64,000 bases of DNA, from assembly GCA_022749755.1 (NCBI GenBank), contig CM040453.1:20035368-20099367 (forward strand), in the 5' to 3' direction. Each line of letters starts with the position of its first letter. The first letter of the stretch is position 1. The notes beneath the pieces are model-generated. The model searched no databases. It had not been told where the DNA came from and was given only the letters and a program-made list of their open reading frames with translations. Source of the DNA: Azadirachta indica (taxonomy: Eukaryota; Streptophyta; Magnoliopsida; Sapindales; Meliaceae). The translations under genes were made by a program, and so were the position numbers. This document shows positions 11,650 to 22,752 of the stretch, piece after piece.

Positions 11650-12075
11650 ATTTTACCCATTTTTTAATTCGTAACTCGTGGTTAATGGGATAGAATCACT
11701 AATCATGAATAATTGTGGACATTCATCGCGATGGCTAGGAATGAACTTCTCATTGCGATAGTAACATAAGCCCTTTTCTCAACGTTCTCCTGCGTCTTGA
11801 TTATTGATTCGATGAAATGTTGTCAGAATAGTACTTGAACTTAGTTTCACACATTGGTTCAACAGAGGGCCTAGTACACCAACTATTGGATTAAGGGTCA
11901 CCTTGTTGCTATTGAAGTTGGATGGGAGAGAAATGGCTGGCTATACTGCTTTTGTAACTGATTTCGTTCCTCGAATAGCCTAGTGACTCCTATCATATTT
12001 GCCAAGGTGCTAGGTTGTTTAATTTTCACATATAGATGAATGTCGTCTCGAAGTCCTACAATAAAACAACTAACA
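11650..12075 (-). pseudogene. gag: gag C-terminal part of a Ty3/gypsy element
   Basis: The minus strand reads GLRDDIHLYVKIKQPSTLAN, then GVTRLFEERNQ, the conserved end of the gypsy retrotransposon gag domain. About 100 codons later comes GLCYYCNEKFIPSHRC, the variant Cys/His nucleic-acid binding knuckle of this gag type. Stops and a frame change lie between the two blocks, so no functional capsid protein can be made. Gag would form the virus-like particle and bind the element RNA. It precedes the RT block on the same strand, as expected for one element. Confidence 0.8.
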
Positions 12076-12914
12076 AGAAAATTTTTATAAATTTGAACTA
12101 ATTTATAACTAATTTACAATAAAATATATTTTAACAACGTCGATGGTGGGTACTGGTTAGTCAAGTTCGATTAATTTAGTAATGGGTGGTGTAGCTACTA
12201 TTTTAATTTAGAGTTTCCAATTGAGATTGTATTTATAACTTATAAATTATATTATATTTATTTTTTATTAATTTTATGATTTTAAAATATATTTTTTAAT
12301 TTTATAATCCAAACGATATTGAATAATCTAGAAGTAATAATGATGGGATTTGTGCACAAATCATTAATAACGTCATCACCCTTATGTTCTAAAATTTAAA
12401 TGCTAAAGTATGTACCTATCCTCAAAAAAGTGTTTTTTAACAGAGACGGAGCTAACGGTAAGAGGATAAAGTGTGTAATTAGGTTAAATTATAAGGGGTT
12501 CAAGGGCATTTTTTCTACTAAACATAGGTTGATGATTTTGAGATTTCAGTAAATTTATTTAAGGGCATTTTCCCTACTAAAGATATGTCAATTGATGATT
12601 TAGAGATTTTAGTAAATTTAACTCTCATCCCTTAATACTCAATTGCATCTTTCTCAGTTACGTTGATAAAAACTTAACCTTTAATAACTTATTATACAGA
12701 GGTAAAATGCTCCTTTTGGTTCTTGATTTTCAATTGAAAAATATTTGTCATATTTGTTCATTAAAAAACCAACTTCTCTTTATAATAACTTTAATTTAAC
12801 CAATATATCTTGATTTTTTTATAAATTAAATTATGTTGATTATTATTTTTTCTTATCTATTTCGTATTTTTGTAGTGGAGCTCTTCTCTTTTGAAACTTT
12901 GTATATGTCATTTT
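12076..12914. other. Intergenic, no gene; one local duplication
   Basis: No coding signal. A two-unit direct repeat of about 60 bp (12502-12559 and 12560-12619) shares AAGGGCATTTT, CTACTAAA and TTGATGATTT. Such AAGGGCATTTT words are common near MITE ends in plants, but no inverted partner was found. Confidence 0.5.
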
Positions 12915-12930
12915 ACTACAAAAACAAAAA

Positions 12931-13430
12931 AAAACAATTTTTAGCGACAACAGAAGTCGTCACTAAAACTATCAAAAATCATCGCTAAAGACTTTAATGA
13001 CGAAATTGTAGTTTCTCCAAAGCTATTGCAAAATGCTTGTTGCTAAAGATTTTAATGACGACACTTAGCTGTCACCGCCAAAACCTTTAGCGACAACACC
13101 TATATCATCGCCAAAAGATGTTTTCGCAACAACAATTGTGGTTGCCAAAAATTATGTCGTCACCAAAAATGATATTAGCGACAATCATTGTCGTCGCCAA
13201 GTTGGCGCCAAAAAACTTATTGGTGACAACATGATGTCATCGCCAAAAACTCCAAAAAACTTATTGGCGACAACATGATGTCATTGCCAAAAACTTGATT
13301 GATGATAACATGATGTTGTTGCCCAAAACATGATTGACAAAAACGTGATGTCATTGTTAAAACGTTTTTGGGCGACAAAACTATATGGTCACTAAAATTT
13401 GATTTGCTACCATTATGTTTTCACTAAATC
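12931..13430. repeat. Left subterminal repeat array of the CACTA element
   Basis: Roughly 500 bp made of recurring AGCGACAAC, GTCGTCGCC, TGATGTCATCGCC and CCAAAAAC words in both orientations. A short block (AAAAACTTATTGGCGACAAC) is itself tandemly duplicated near 13210-13290. In CACTA elements such arrays are binding sites for the element-encoded TNPA-like protein. Confidence 0.75.
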
Positions 13431-16249
13431 ATCTTTGGACCATAATTTCATTAGCCTGTATGGTTAATATATTATTTCTTGCTATAAATTAGTTATATAA
13501 TTTTATTTTTATAAATTTAATTTATCAATTATAATAGCAATTAAATAAATTAATGATAAACACAAAGATAATTAAATAATAAAAAAGATCAAATTTATTA
13601 CCCAATAAGTTTATTGTCAAAATATAATTACAAATTTTTATTAAAAAAAAGTATTAGTACAACTAAGATGGAAATCGATATCATAAGAACTTTGCGAAAA
13701 TGGATTTAATATCCTTCCATTCATTTCACTAGTCTACAACTTATTTTCAATAGACTATAAATGAGATTTTGTATTTTGCAACTCATAGTTTGTACCCTAC
13801 AACTCAAGTTGAGTGGATTTAACTCACCACATAAACATGTATCGGTTAAAGAAGAATCTCAATCAAAATCACTTGTTCATTTACGTTTGGCAATCCCCCT
13901 ATCAAATGTAATCAATGAAGTATTCATTGCTTTTAATATTACAGCTAAAGTAAATAATATATCATAGAAAAAAAATATAATTAACTTCATTTAATTTTTG
14001 GGCTATATAAGACAAATAGTAATAATCATTTTGTACTTTGTTGCTATGCCATAGGAATAAATGTACAAAAGAGAACTTAAGCAAGTCCTATGTGCAAGCA
14101 ACTGCCAAGCACAATTCAAACAAATCTAGTAAGCTAAATCACCAAACACAAAGGATAAAAGCACATAAACTTACTTTACTGTGAAACAATTGACATGCAT
14201 ATAAAATTATACATGTATAGGCACAAAATAACATCAGTAGCAATAAACATCGTGAGGAAATCAACATGCAATTCAATTTCTCTAGAAAAACTACTTCATT
14301 GTATATGATTTTGATTAATTAATGTGTTTGAGATCTACATTTTAAATCATCCTAAGTTAAAAAAGGGCAATTTACTAATTAAACCTGTAAAATGAATCCA
14401 TAAGCACATCTTCAAATTCCATTCTAACTTTTGTATTGCCAAATAAATATTCTTTGTTTCCTTTCTTCAATGAGAAAGCTACCATTAAATTGATCAAACA
14501 ACCATCATGTATGTTTTTATTGGTACATTTAATTTAAAAACAGTAAGCCTTAAATTAAGCTCACTAATTCTTTATTTTGATACATGTTTTCATTAATGTT
14601 TTTTATATTTTAGCTATAAATAATTTGCTTAACGTACGTGATATAATCTTAAGAATTTTAAAATTTTGAAATCTTAATGTTTATATTTTATGAAATACGA
14701 ATTTAAAATAATATATTATTTTTTATTAATACAAAATAATTCACATGTCTAACATTATACAATTACTGCACGTAAGGCAATTAATCTATAAAAAAATAAT
14801 TAGAAAATCACAAATGATCGCAATAAAAATTATAATGTATAAGAAAATAGAACAGCATATAGGAGAGTTAATTAATTAAGTCACCAACCCAAATTTCCCT
14901 TCTTGTTTCTTCCAAAAACGGAGATTTATTTTTCCCAAAATAATAAGTAAAAGCCGATTCATGCTTCTAAGACTAGTTCTAAACCCATACAGTAGCTAGA
15001 TTTTTCATCTTCCTAAACCTACTTCCATCATCAATCAAATCCCAATCATAACATTCAAACTATCTAATTTAGATAATAAAAATGTACCTTTTAATCATCA
15101 ACGATTTGGTAGTTGGGTGAACTTGCTTGTCGAGAGAAGAAGAAGCAGGCAAGAAAGACGCGAGCAGAGTATGAAATAGTGACGCTGTTTAGTGTTTCGA
15201 GTTTGGACGAAAGGAGACAAAGGGCGGCAGCTGCAAATTAAAAGGAGAAGATTTAGGTTTAGGTTTTGAGATATACGCGTGCATATACATGGAGGTTATT
15301 TTTGTTAAGGTCCCTATACTTTTAAAATATATTATATTTTGTTAAACATTATATACAATAATTACATCCTTATATGTAATAGATTAATAGTAACCATTTG
15401 GGAGTTGTTTGTTATAATTAAATTTATATTATAATATTTTTATTTTATCCTAAAATAAGACCACATACAATATTTTCACTTCATTAAATATTACAATTTA
15501 ATAAATTAAATATTTTTTCAATTTTATTACTATTTTAATTTAATGTATTACTTTAACATTTATGTAATAATTTTGTATTAATAATATTTTAATTAACATA
15601 TTATTTATAAAAATATGATTATTATGATATTTTAATATAATAATTAATTATCAGTAATTTTATATCAATATTAATAATAACAATTTGAAAGTTAGGATGC
15701 TTTAGATAAAATATAAAAATATAAATAAATTTAAGTCTAAATTTAATAAAATGGCAACAAATTTATAATTTCAACAATAATATTAAAAATACAAATTAAG
15801 TATTTGTATTCTGATAGTTAAAAAATAGCAAATGGAGAAAGACGTTGAAATATTTATAAATAAATATATAAGGCCATCTTAAAGTCCAATAATTTTGTAT
15901 TTAATATGATTGTGAAATTAATTTTTATAACTAATAATAACAAGTAGTAGACGAATTTAAATACAAATTTGAATGTCTTAGCCAAACTTTGTACTTTTTT
16001 CAACAATTAAAAATAAATTCATATTTAGTAAATTATATTTGTTTATTATTTGTCGTAAATTGTTTTGTATTAAGTTAATAATGAATAATAACAATCGTAA
16101 TCAACATACAAAATTTGTATCCATAATTGTAATAACAAATGAGCAATTATACTATCATATGTTATATAATAACTATTATTACATTCTTTATATCAACAAT
16201 ATTAAAAGATTTAATACAACATTTAATATTTAATTTTGTTGTTGATTCA
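13431..16249. other. CACTA interior, no transposase; possible captured DNA
   Basis: About 2.8 kb of AT-rich DNA without subterminal repeat words and without any domain I recognise. At about 15090-15285 the minus strand looks like a plant gene 5' end: CT-rich leader with TCGCGTCTTTCTTGCC and CTTCTTCTTCTCTCG, ending GATTAAAAG followed by GTACATTTTT as a possible 5' splice site. The rest shows nothing specific. Confidence 0.35.
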
Positions 16250-16945
16250 ACTTTAGGCGATTGTTAAAGTTGCTATCGATAACCTTTTTAATGGTGACAA
16301 AATAGCTTTTTAATAAATCGTCTTGCGAGAACAATAAAATTATCTTCAATAATACCTTTAGCAACGACAAAAAATTGCTGCCAAAAGGAATTTTGGCGAT
16401 AATAACATATTTGTCACCAATAACACTTTTAGCGACAACAAGAATTAGCTGCAAAAGATATATCTAGTGACGACAAGAAAAGTTGTCGCTAAAGAAGCAT
16501 TCAGCGTCAATAAGAGGGCTTCGCTAAACAATTTTACAACGATGAGAATTATGTCGCTGCTAAAATAGCTTTTAACAACAATTTGGCACCTCCAAAAAGT
16601 GATTTCAGGACAATAGCCAAAGTTGTCGCTAAAACTTCTCATAGTGATGACCACTAGTGTTGCTAAAAGGTTACACTTTAGCAACAACAAGTGTTATAAC
16701 TAAAAGAAATTATTTTGTTGTTGGAATTTTGTAGCCATATGCTGCTAAAACTATTGGCAACAACATACTTTGTAATCGTTAAAACTCCATCTTTAGCAAC
16801 AAAATTGTTGTTGCTACAAGTGTGAGTATTTAATATTTTTGTCATCATTTTGTAGGGACAACACTGAAAATGTCGTTGCTAAAGGACCTTTTAGCCACAA
16901 AGTTTTTCTCGTCGCTAAAGTGTTTGTCACTAAAAATATATTTTC
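16250..16945. repeat. Right subterminal repeat array of the CACTA element
   Basis: About 700 bp of TTTAGCGACAACA, GTTGTCGCTAAA and GCTAAAA-type words mirroring the left array. The density of GTCGCTAAA rises toward the right end (16860-16930). Confidence 0.75.
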
Positions 16946-16952
16946 TTGTAGT

Positions 16953-18347
16953 TTTCACTAAAAATATCCCTTATTGATAATGTTTTGCCATTGTTATAAA
17001 AAAACATTTTTCTACAAATCTTAATATTATAGGTGTTAAGATTTTTGTTGGCATTATATGACAATTTAAATATAACTTTTAGAATTTTTAATTTTGAAAA
17101 TTACAGATTTTATTGTAAAAAAGAATTTCTGTTGCAATGAAAATATGATAGAAAGATCTGCACAATTTTCTCTTTTCATTAAACTTTGTGTATGTTAGTT
17201 TTCTAGTTATTTTAGAATTAGTTGATCATCAAAGTTTAACTAAGAAATGTAGATTTAAAATTCTACAACTTAAGGGAAAGAAAAACCTTTGAAACAAGAA
17301 GTTTAAGAAGGTAAGAATTCTTTTTAATTTAGGTTATTTATTTCTTCAAAGAATAAGGAAACAAAAATCCTCTTTGGACTAGGGTTTATGCTTTTGTACA
17401 AATAAGAAATATTTTTTGAGAATTGATTAAGCCTCCATAAGTGAAAAACTCGTCCAAAGGGATCTTCTTATAAGTTTGATTTTTGCTTTTTATTTTTTTC
17501 TAGGTCATTCAATGTTACTTATGCTTCAATTGAGAACAATTTAGTTGGGTTTATTTGCCTACAAATTTTGTTGTGATAAATTTAAGGATTTAAATCTCTT
17601 AAATATTATAAAGACAATTTAGTTGTGTTCTTGAGAGAGGAACTTGAATCTCTTTGGAGAAGAACTTGTGCTCGCTAAAGAGAGTTCAACAACATCAGAA
17701 GCGAGAGGATCTTTGCGAAACAAGGCCATCCAAAAAGATCTTGCATAGTGGCGACAACAAAAGAGTCTTTGGTTTGTATAAGTCCTGTTTGTATCATCTT
17801 ATTTCTTAATGGATTATTTTTTCTCTAAGTGTGGCCTAGTGGATGTAAGTTTGGGATATCCAAACCACGTTAAAATCTAATGTCTTCATTATTTTATGTG
17901 TAGCATATTGATTAGATTAATTGTAAAATACTTTAATATCGGTGAATTAATTAAAATTTGGCAATTAACCTACCAGCAAAACTTTTAGTAGGAAATAATA
18001 GATTCGATAAAATCTATGTTGCAAGTGAGGATGTAAGTGTTGGGATCTAAGTTAGAGATGCATATGATTACTCTGGTCAAGCAACTAGCAACCATGATCA
18101 TGTCAATCCAACAAGAGAATTAAGACTAAAGATTGATGAACGATAAAAAGAAGTGAAGAAATGTGTAAATGTGTTAGAAGATATGAACTATCCCATAAAA
18201 TTACCTTTGATGGTATGATTCCTTTATATTCACAACTTTTAACTTTTTCTTTTACACAATATAAAAAGAATGCTATATTATTTTCTAAGGTTTATTTACT
18301 TCATAATGCTTTCTTTGTTATATATGTGCGTTTCAATTATTGGTACC
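16953..18347. other. Unassigned, retrotransposon-leader-like texture
   Basis: No recognisable domain. The passage 17620-17900 (AGAGAGGAACTTGAATCTC, GTGGCGACAAC, TTGGGATATCCAAACCACG) resembles the untranslated leader of a plant LTR retrotransposon, but no LTR or polyprotein adjoins it. It may be a solo or truncated leftover. Confidence 0.35.
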
Positions 18348-18680
18348 TTAGATTATTAGTTTCATTGTAGGCATGCTTTTATCAAATTCAGCATTTACCT
18401 CATAGATTTGGGGATATTCTTTAAGAGATTGAAGTTTGGTAGCAATTTCAATTATAACAATGCGTGCATAACATTTTCCTAAAATTTTGATTTTGAAGCA
18501 AAATTTAAAATCCTTCCCTCCTAAACCTTTAACGTCAACGACACAATCTCTCATTACTTCTTGACCTAAACCTTACCTTTGTTTAATTCCTTCTAGCCTC
18601 ATCCTAATTTGAAAGGCAATGATGAGTTTTGTTTTTTCGCTTTTTCTAAAAAACTTTTTCTTGAGCTGAAGCATGTATGA
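18348..18680 (-). other. Broken ORF, unrecognised
   Basis: On the minus strand a frame reads KSEKTKLIIAFQIRMRLEGI, a stop, and then an ATG-started 68-codon part with MRDCVVDVKGLGGKDFKFCF and IATKLQSLKEYPQIYEV before ending. The residue mix (charged, with regular hydrophobic spacing) looks coding, and the single in-frame stop suggests a decayed exon. I do not recognise the protein. It ends about 100 bp left of the tandem duplication that carries the copia LTRs, so it may be unrelated flanking DNA. Confidence 0.28.
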
Positions 18681-19167
18681 TTTGAATAGAAAGTGCTCTT
18701 TTGCATGTTATTTGTTCTAGTAGCAATACATTATTTGAAATCATTTGTCCCATATTTGTTTAGTCTTTTGTTTTATTATTACATCTTATCTGGCTCGCGA
18801 GAATGACAATGAACTGAGTTATAATCCCCAGCTCTCTTTAAGTAAGAAGATACGTTTTGAATTACGAAACCCAAAAATAAATCAATGATTGGCTTTGTGC
18901 TTAAAATGGACAATATCTGCTCGATTTTGGCTCAAACTACTATATCTAGTATCAAAGTTGGCCCATAACCCGGTGTGTCAATATTACATTTTGTGCCTTT
19001 TCTTGTTTGACCCCTTCATGAGGATGCAAGGTCCAAAATGGAATAAGCCTTGGCTCCCTTCTAGTGAGCAGATGCGTTAACAATACTTAAAAGCAAGTTT
19101 ATGACTTATTTACTCAGTTTTAGACCTGAGTTGCTACATTTATTGTAGATGAAGAAATCGTTACCTA

Positions 19168-19416
19168 TGTTAATGAATCAAATCAAATCAAGCATTGTAA
19201 TGCTTTCATTTGCAAGATCCATCTAGCAACTCAAGCATTATAATGTCTTGATTTGCAAGGTTATTCTTTCCTTTATTTTTTGACTTTTATTTCCTTTATT
19301 GTTATGATTCCCCTTCCTTATTTAATTACATTTATTATTCATATTTTATTTACTTATAAAAAGACCATTCATGTACATATGTTTTATTTAAGAAGTAAGG
19401 AACAAATTTCTTTTCA
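19168..19416 (+). repeat. Extra copy of the copia 5' LTR (duplicated)
   Basis: Starts TGTTAATGAATCAAATC, ends TTTCTTTTCA and is preceded by ACCTA, exactly as in the second copy. It is slightly shorter than the other two LTRs because of internal deletions near the TATAAAAAG word. It is followed by TACTATCAAAGCC, a decayed primer binding site. It arose through the tandem duplication. Confidence 0.85.
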
Positions 19417-19634
19417 TACTATCAAAGCCAAGTTTGGCTTAGTTTTTAGCTTTAGTTTTCTTCCGGTTATAGTTTAAAAATTTTGTTGCTCGGCACTATC
19501 ATCAGAAGTTCCTCACTACCACCTTTCTTAACTGTGCATGTACCTCACGTGCTGCCTAACACAGTTACGCGTGTGACTTATGTGCCACCTTACTTTGTCT
19601 TCCATTTGCAGCATCGTTGGTGCCTAAAGCTTCA

Positions 19635-19905
19635 GAACACGTAGGTTAGTCTATTGGTGGTCCCCATATCTTTACATGCACCACCAATCGCCACTACAAA
19701 GAGACCCATTTTTTGGCTCTGTCGCGCCTCAATCTGATCATTCATAGGGGAGTAAGTCGTCACTACTACCTTCATTTGACTATTGGTGGTCCTCATATCT
19801 CCATACACACCACTAATCGCCACCACAAAGAGACCCATTCTTCGACTCTGTCACATCTTGATCTGGTCAATCATAGGCAAGTGAGTCATCACTGCTACCT
19901 CTATT
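19635..19905 (+). repeat. 135-bp leader repeat, two units
   Basis: Two adjacent diverged units each carry GGTGGTCC, CATATCT, CACCAATCGCCAC (or CACTAATCGCCAC), AAAGAGACCCATT, GGCTCTGTC-like and TCATTCATAGG-like words. The unit occurs once in the second copy of the larger duplication. It lies in the untranslated leader of the copia element. Confidence 0.7.
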
Positions 19906-20300
19906 TTATTGTCACATCTTATCTCGCTCACGAGAATGAAAATGAACTAAGTTATAATCTTCAGCTTTCTTCAACTGAGAAGATGCATTTTGAATTGTGA
20001 AATCCAAAAACAAATCCATGATGGGCTGTGTGCCCAAAGCGAATAATATCTACTTGATTTTGGCCCAAACTGTTGTATTTAGTACGAAAGTTGGCCCATA
20101 ATCCGATGTGTTAATATTATATTTTGTGACTTTTCTTGTTTGACCCTCTTATGAGGATGCAAGGTCCAAAATGGAATAAGCCTTGGCTCCTCTCTAGTAG
20201 GCAGACGTTTTAACAATACTAGAAAATAAAATTATGACTTATTTACTCAATTTTAGACCTAAGTTGTTACATTTATTGTAGATGAAGAAATCGTTACCTA

Positions 20301-20570
20301 TGTTAATGAATCGAATCAAATCAAGCATTGTAATGCTTTGATTTGCAAGATCATTACAGCAAATCAAGCGTTATAATGTCTTGATTTACAAGGTTATTTT
20401 TTACTTTATTTTTTGACTTTTATTTCCCTTATTGTTATGTTTCTCCTTCCTTATTTGATTAAATTTATTATACATATCTTATTTACTTTTATGTGTTTGT
20501 TGTAAGCCTATAAAAAGGCCATTCTTGTACATATGTTTTATTTAAGAAGTAAGGAACAAATTTCTTTTCG
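20301..20570 (+). repeat. 5' LTR of the copia element
   Basis: 270 bp with TGTTAATGAATC at the left, an internal promoter-like CCTATAAAAAGG and TTTCTTTTCG at the right (last base changed from A). The primer binding site follows directly. Confidence 0.9.
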
Positions 20571-20867
20571 TAGTATTAGAGCCAAGTTTGGCTTAGTTTT
20601 CAATTTTAGTTTTCTTTCTGGTCATAGTTTCGAAATTCTATTGCTCGACAGTATCAGCAGAAGTACCTCATTGCCACCTATCTCAACTACACGAGTATCC
20701 CACGTGCAGCCTATAACAGTTGCGCGAGTGACTTAGGCGTCGCCTTACTTTGTTGGCCGTTTACAACATCGTTGGTGCCTAAAGCTTTAGAACTCACCGG
20801 TCAGTCTATTGGTGGTCCCTATATCTCCATACGCACCACCAATTGCCACCATAAAGAGACCCATTTT

Positions 20868-21483
20868 TAGGGATGGTAATGGGGCGGGGTGGTGGTAGGG
20901 AGGCATGCCCTATTTCTCACCCCGTTTTCTATTTTAACCCCCATTCTCCGCCTTATTCCCCACTAAATTTAATGAGATGAGGATGGAGAATCCCCGCACG
21001 GGGAATGAGTTCCCTGTCCCCATGTCAATTCTCCATTTTATATTATTTTTATAAATTAATTTTAATAATATGAGATTTAATTAACTTAAATAAAAAATTA
21101 TTAATATATTATTGGAAACATAATATAGGATCTTTTTAACTTTTAATCTTTTATTTTTTTATTTATATATTCTATTTTTTATAACATTAATTCATGACTT
21201 CATAATTTTTTATTACTAATTACATTTAATTATAATATATAATTTTAGAAATTATAATATAAAATTATATTTACATATATAAAATTTAATTTATAAATTA
21301 TAATATATTATATTATGTTTATTAAGGAATGGGGTGGGGGTGAGGTGAGGAGAGGTAAACCAATCCCCGTCCCATTAATAAATTGGGAATTAATTTCTCC
21401 CACTTCCCCGCCCTATTTTCCGAAATTTATCTAAATTCTCCACTATTGGAGGTGGATCCTCGTGGGGAATTTTGCCATCTCTA
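20868..21483. mobile_element. hAT-like non-autonomous element
   Basis: A 616-bp insertion starting TAGGGATGGTAATGGGG and ending GGGGAATTTTGCCATCTCTA, which are imperfect terminal inverted repeats (TAGRGATGGYAA). It is flanked by CCCATTTT (20860-20867) and CCCATTCT (21484-21491), an 8-bp duplication with one change, as made by hAT transposases. The homologous unit at 19705-19720 shows the uninterrupted site (CCCATTTTTTGGCTC), which confirms the boundaries. The interior is G-rich at both ends (GGGGTGGGGG) and AT-rich in the middle, with no transposase. Confidence 0.86.
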
Positions 21484-21729
21484 CCCATTCTTTGGCTCTG
21501 TTGCGCCTCGACTCGGTCATTCACAGGCGAGTGAGTCATCATTGCCGCCTCTGTTTGACTCAAAGTAGGGCAGACATTATAATCGTGGTCTTCATTCACC
21601 GTTTTTAGTTATCGTTTGCTACAATCAAAGTTGGGTCATATTCGAATCCACTACCTTTTGATCCGCCGCTCACCAGTGAGTGAGTTGTCTCCGCTACCTC
21701 CATTCGGCTCAAAACTTATTAGTTAACCT

Positions 21730-22731
21730 GCCTGTGACCTCAGTTTCCTATTTTTGACCATCCATCATCACGAGCAAGCCAAAGTCCAGATCGATTACGT
21801 TGTTCTTCAATCGGACTGTTTCTGGCAATTTCTTTGTCATTGTTTCTTTGAAATCATAGATAGGTCAAATGTCTCTTACCCTATTCATATCCAGTTATAT
21901 GAACATAATTATATAGTATGTGTTCAAGCAATATCCAATTTCCTCAAAGGACATCGTCTTTAGCGATACGTTATTGGCCATATCATCAAACCGATCAAAA
22001 CTGATGACGACATTAATTAAGAGTTCATTGATCATTTGGAAGAATGAGATAGCAAAAATCATCAAATTATTACGTGGTCTTATAAAACTATTATTCCCTC
22101 TATCCATTTGCAATTTAGGAGATTTAAGACAACCAAAACATTGTGGGACTTGCTTCCTTATCGGTATATTACCACAGATCTGTCACACCAGTATCAATAC
22201 TATGCAAGCTTCATGAAATGTGCCAAGAGCCCGGCTAATCTATCTTTGACTTAACTCACATATGTATTTCTTTTGAACCAGTTATCCCTTTTAAAACTTA
22301 GGTGGACAACCTATAAGGATGCAACAAAATTTACCACTTACAAGGATCAACAAAGGTTAATATTGTTTCTCTTGGCCTTACGAGATACATTTGAACATAC
22401 TCGAGCTTCCCTTCTTTATCAAAAACCTTTATCTACTCTTGATAAAGTTATTGATATGCTTGTCTCTAAAGAAACCTGGCTTGCTCCTTTACAACCACTT
22501 AGCCCTAACCCTAGTCTGGCTATAACTTCAGCTTCTCAGCCTTTCTCTACAGTGAGCTGTAATTATTGCCATAAGAATTGTCACTGGGTTCTCAATTGTC
22601 TCATCAAAAAATGCAAATTTTTTCGCCAAGTTGGTCTTAGCACTATGCATAAGACTGTTCAAATAAAAGAAGATCGAAGCATCCTCCACAACTATCTGCT
22701 ATTGCTACTGATAACGCCAAAGGCTGTCTGA
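21730..22731 (+). pseudogene. gag: copia gag remnant
   Basis: Pieces in the plus strand resemble the retrotransposon gag (UBN2-type) domain: HPIHIQ-like start, AISNFLKGHRL, then KTTKTLWDLL and YRYITTDLSHQYQY, followed from 22273 by DQQRLILFLLALRDTFEHTR and a nucleocapsid knuckle CNYCHKNCHWVLNC (CX2CX4HX4C pattern). Frames change at least twice and stops are present. Gag would package the element RNA. It lies directly after the leader, as expected. Confidence 0.72.
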
Positions 22732-22752
22732 CCTTTCCGTCCCTTATCATTA

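Larger units (their letters stand above)
11188..12075 (-). mobile_element. Ty3/gypsy retrotransposon remnant (gag and RT pieces)
   Basis: Two retrotransposon blocks lie in gag-then-pol order on the minus strand. Protease and the start of reverse transcriptase are missing between them, and nothing recognisable of RNase H or integrase follows. No LTRs were found for it. It is probably an internally deleted, old insertion. The two blocks are described separately. Confidence 0.78.
12915..16952. mobile_element. CACTA (En/Spm)-type non-autonomous element
   Basis: The left end reads ACTACAAAAACAAAAA, then TTTTTAGCGACAACA. The right end, on the minus strand, reads ACTACAAGAAAATATATTTT, then TAGTGACA. 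Both match the CACTA terminal consensus apart from the lost first base. Inside each end lies a long array of degenerate subterminal repeats built on TTTAGCGACAAC / GTCGTCGCTAAA. Total length is about 4.0 kb. No transposase (TNP2-like) frame is visible inside, so it would depend on an autonomous relative. T-rich flanks on both sides are compatible with a 3-bp duplication but cannot be resolved. The interior (13.43-16.25 kb) is not element-like and includes a gene-5'-end-like stretch. Confidence 0.78.
18770..21560 (+). repeat. Tandem duplication carrying flank, copia 5' LTR and leader
   Basis: Unit 1 (about 18770-19908) and unit 2 (about 19909-21560) share the same series: CACATCTTATCT or TACATCTTATCT, GTTGGCCCATAA, AGGATGCAAGGTCCAAAATG, GTAGATGAAGAAATCGTTAC, a copia LTR, a primer-binding-site-like word, and a leader containing GGTGGTCC and CACAAAGAGACCCATT. 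Unit 2 is longer only because a 616-bp hAT-like element is inserted in it; unit 1 has one extra leader repeat. Because the flank left of the LTR is also duplicated, this is a genomic tandem duplication and not two independent insertions. Confidence 0.82.

Noticed and set aside
13210..13340. CRISPR-like array of short repeats
   Set aside because: The repeated words are degenerate CACTA subterminal motifs in both orientations with no regular spacer length, in a plant context.
19713..20000. 95-codon plus-strand frame
   Set aside because: Produced by the 135-bp repeated copia leader; no domain, and interrupted in the second copy.
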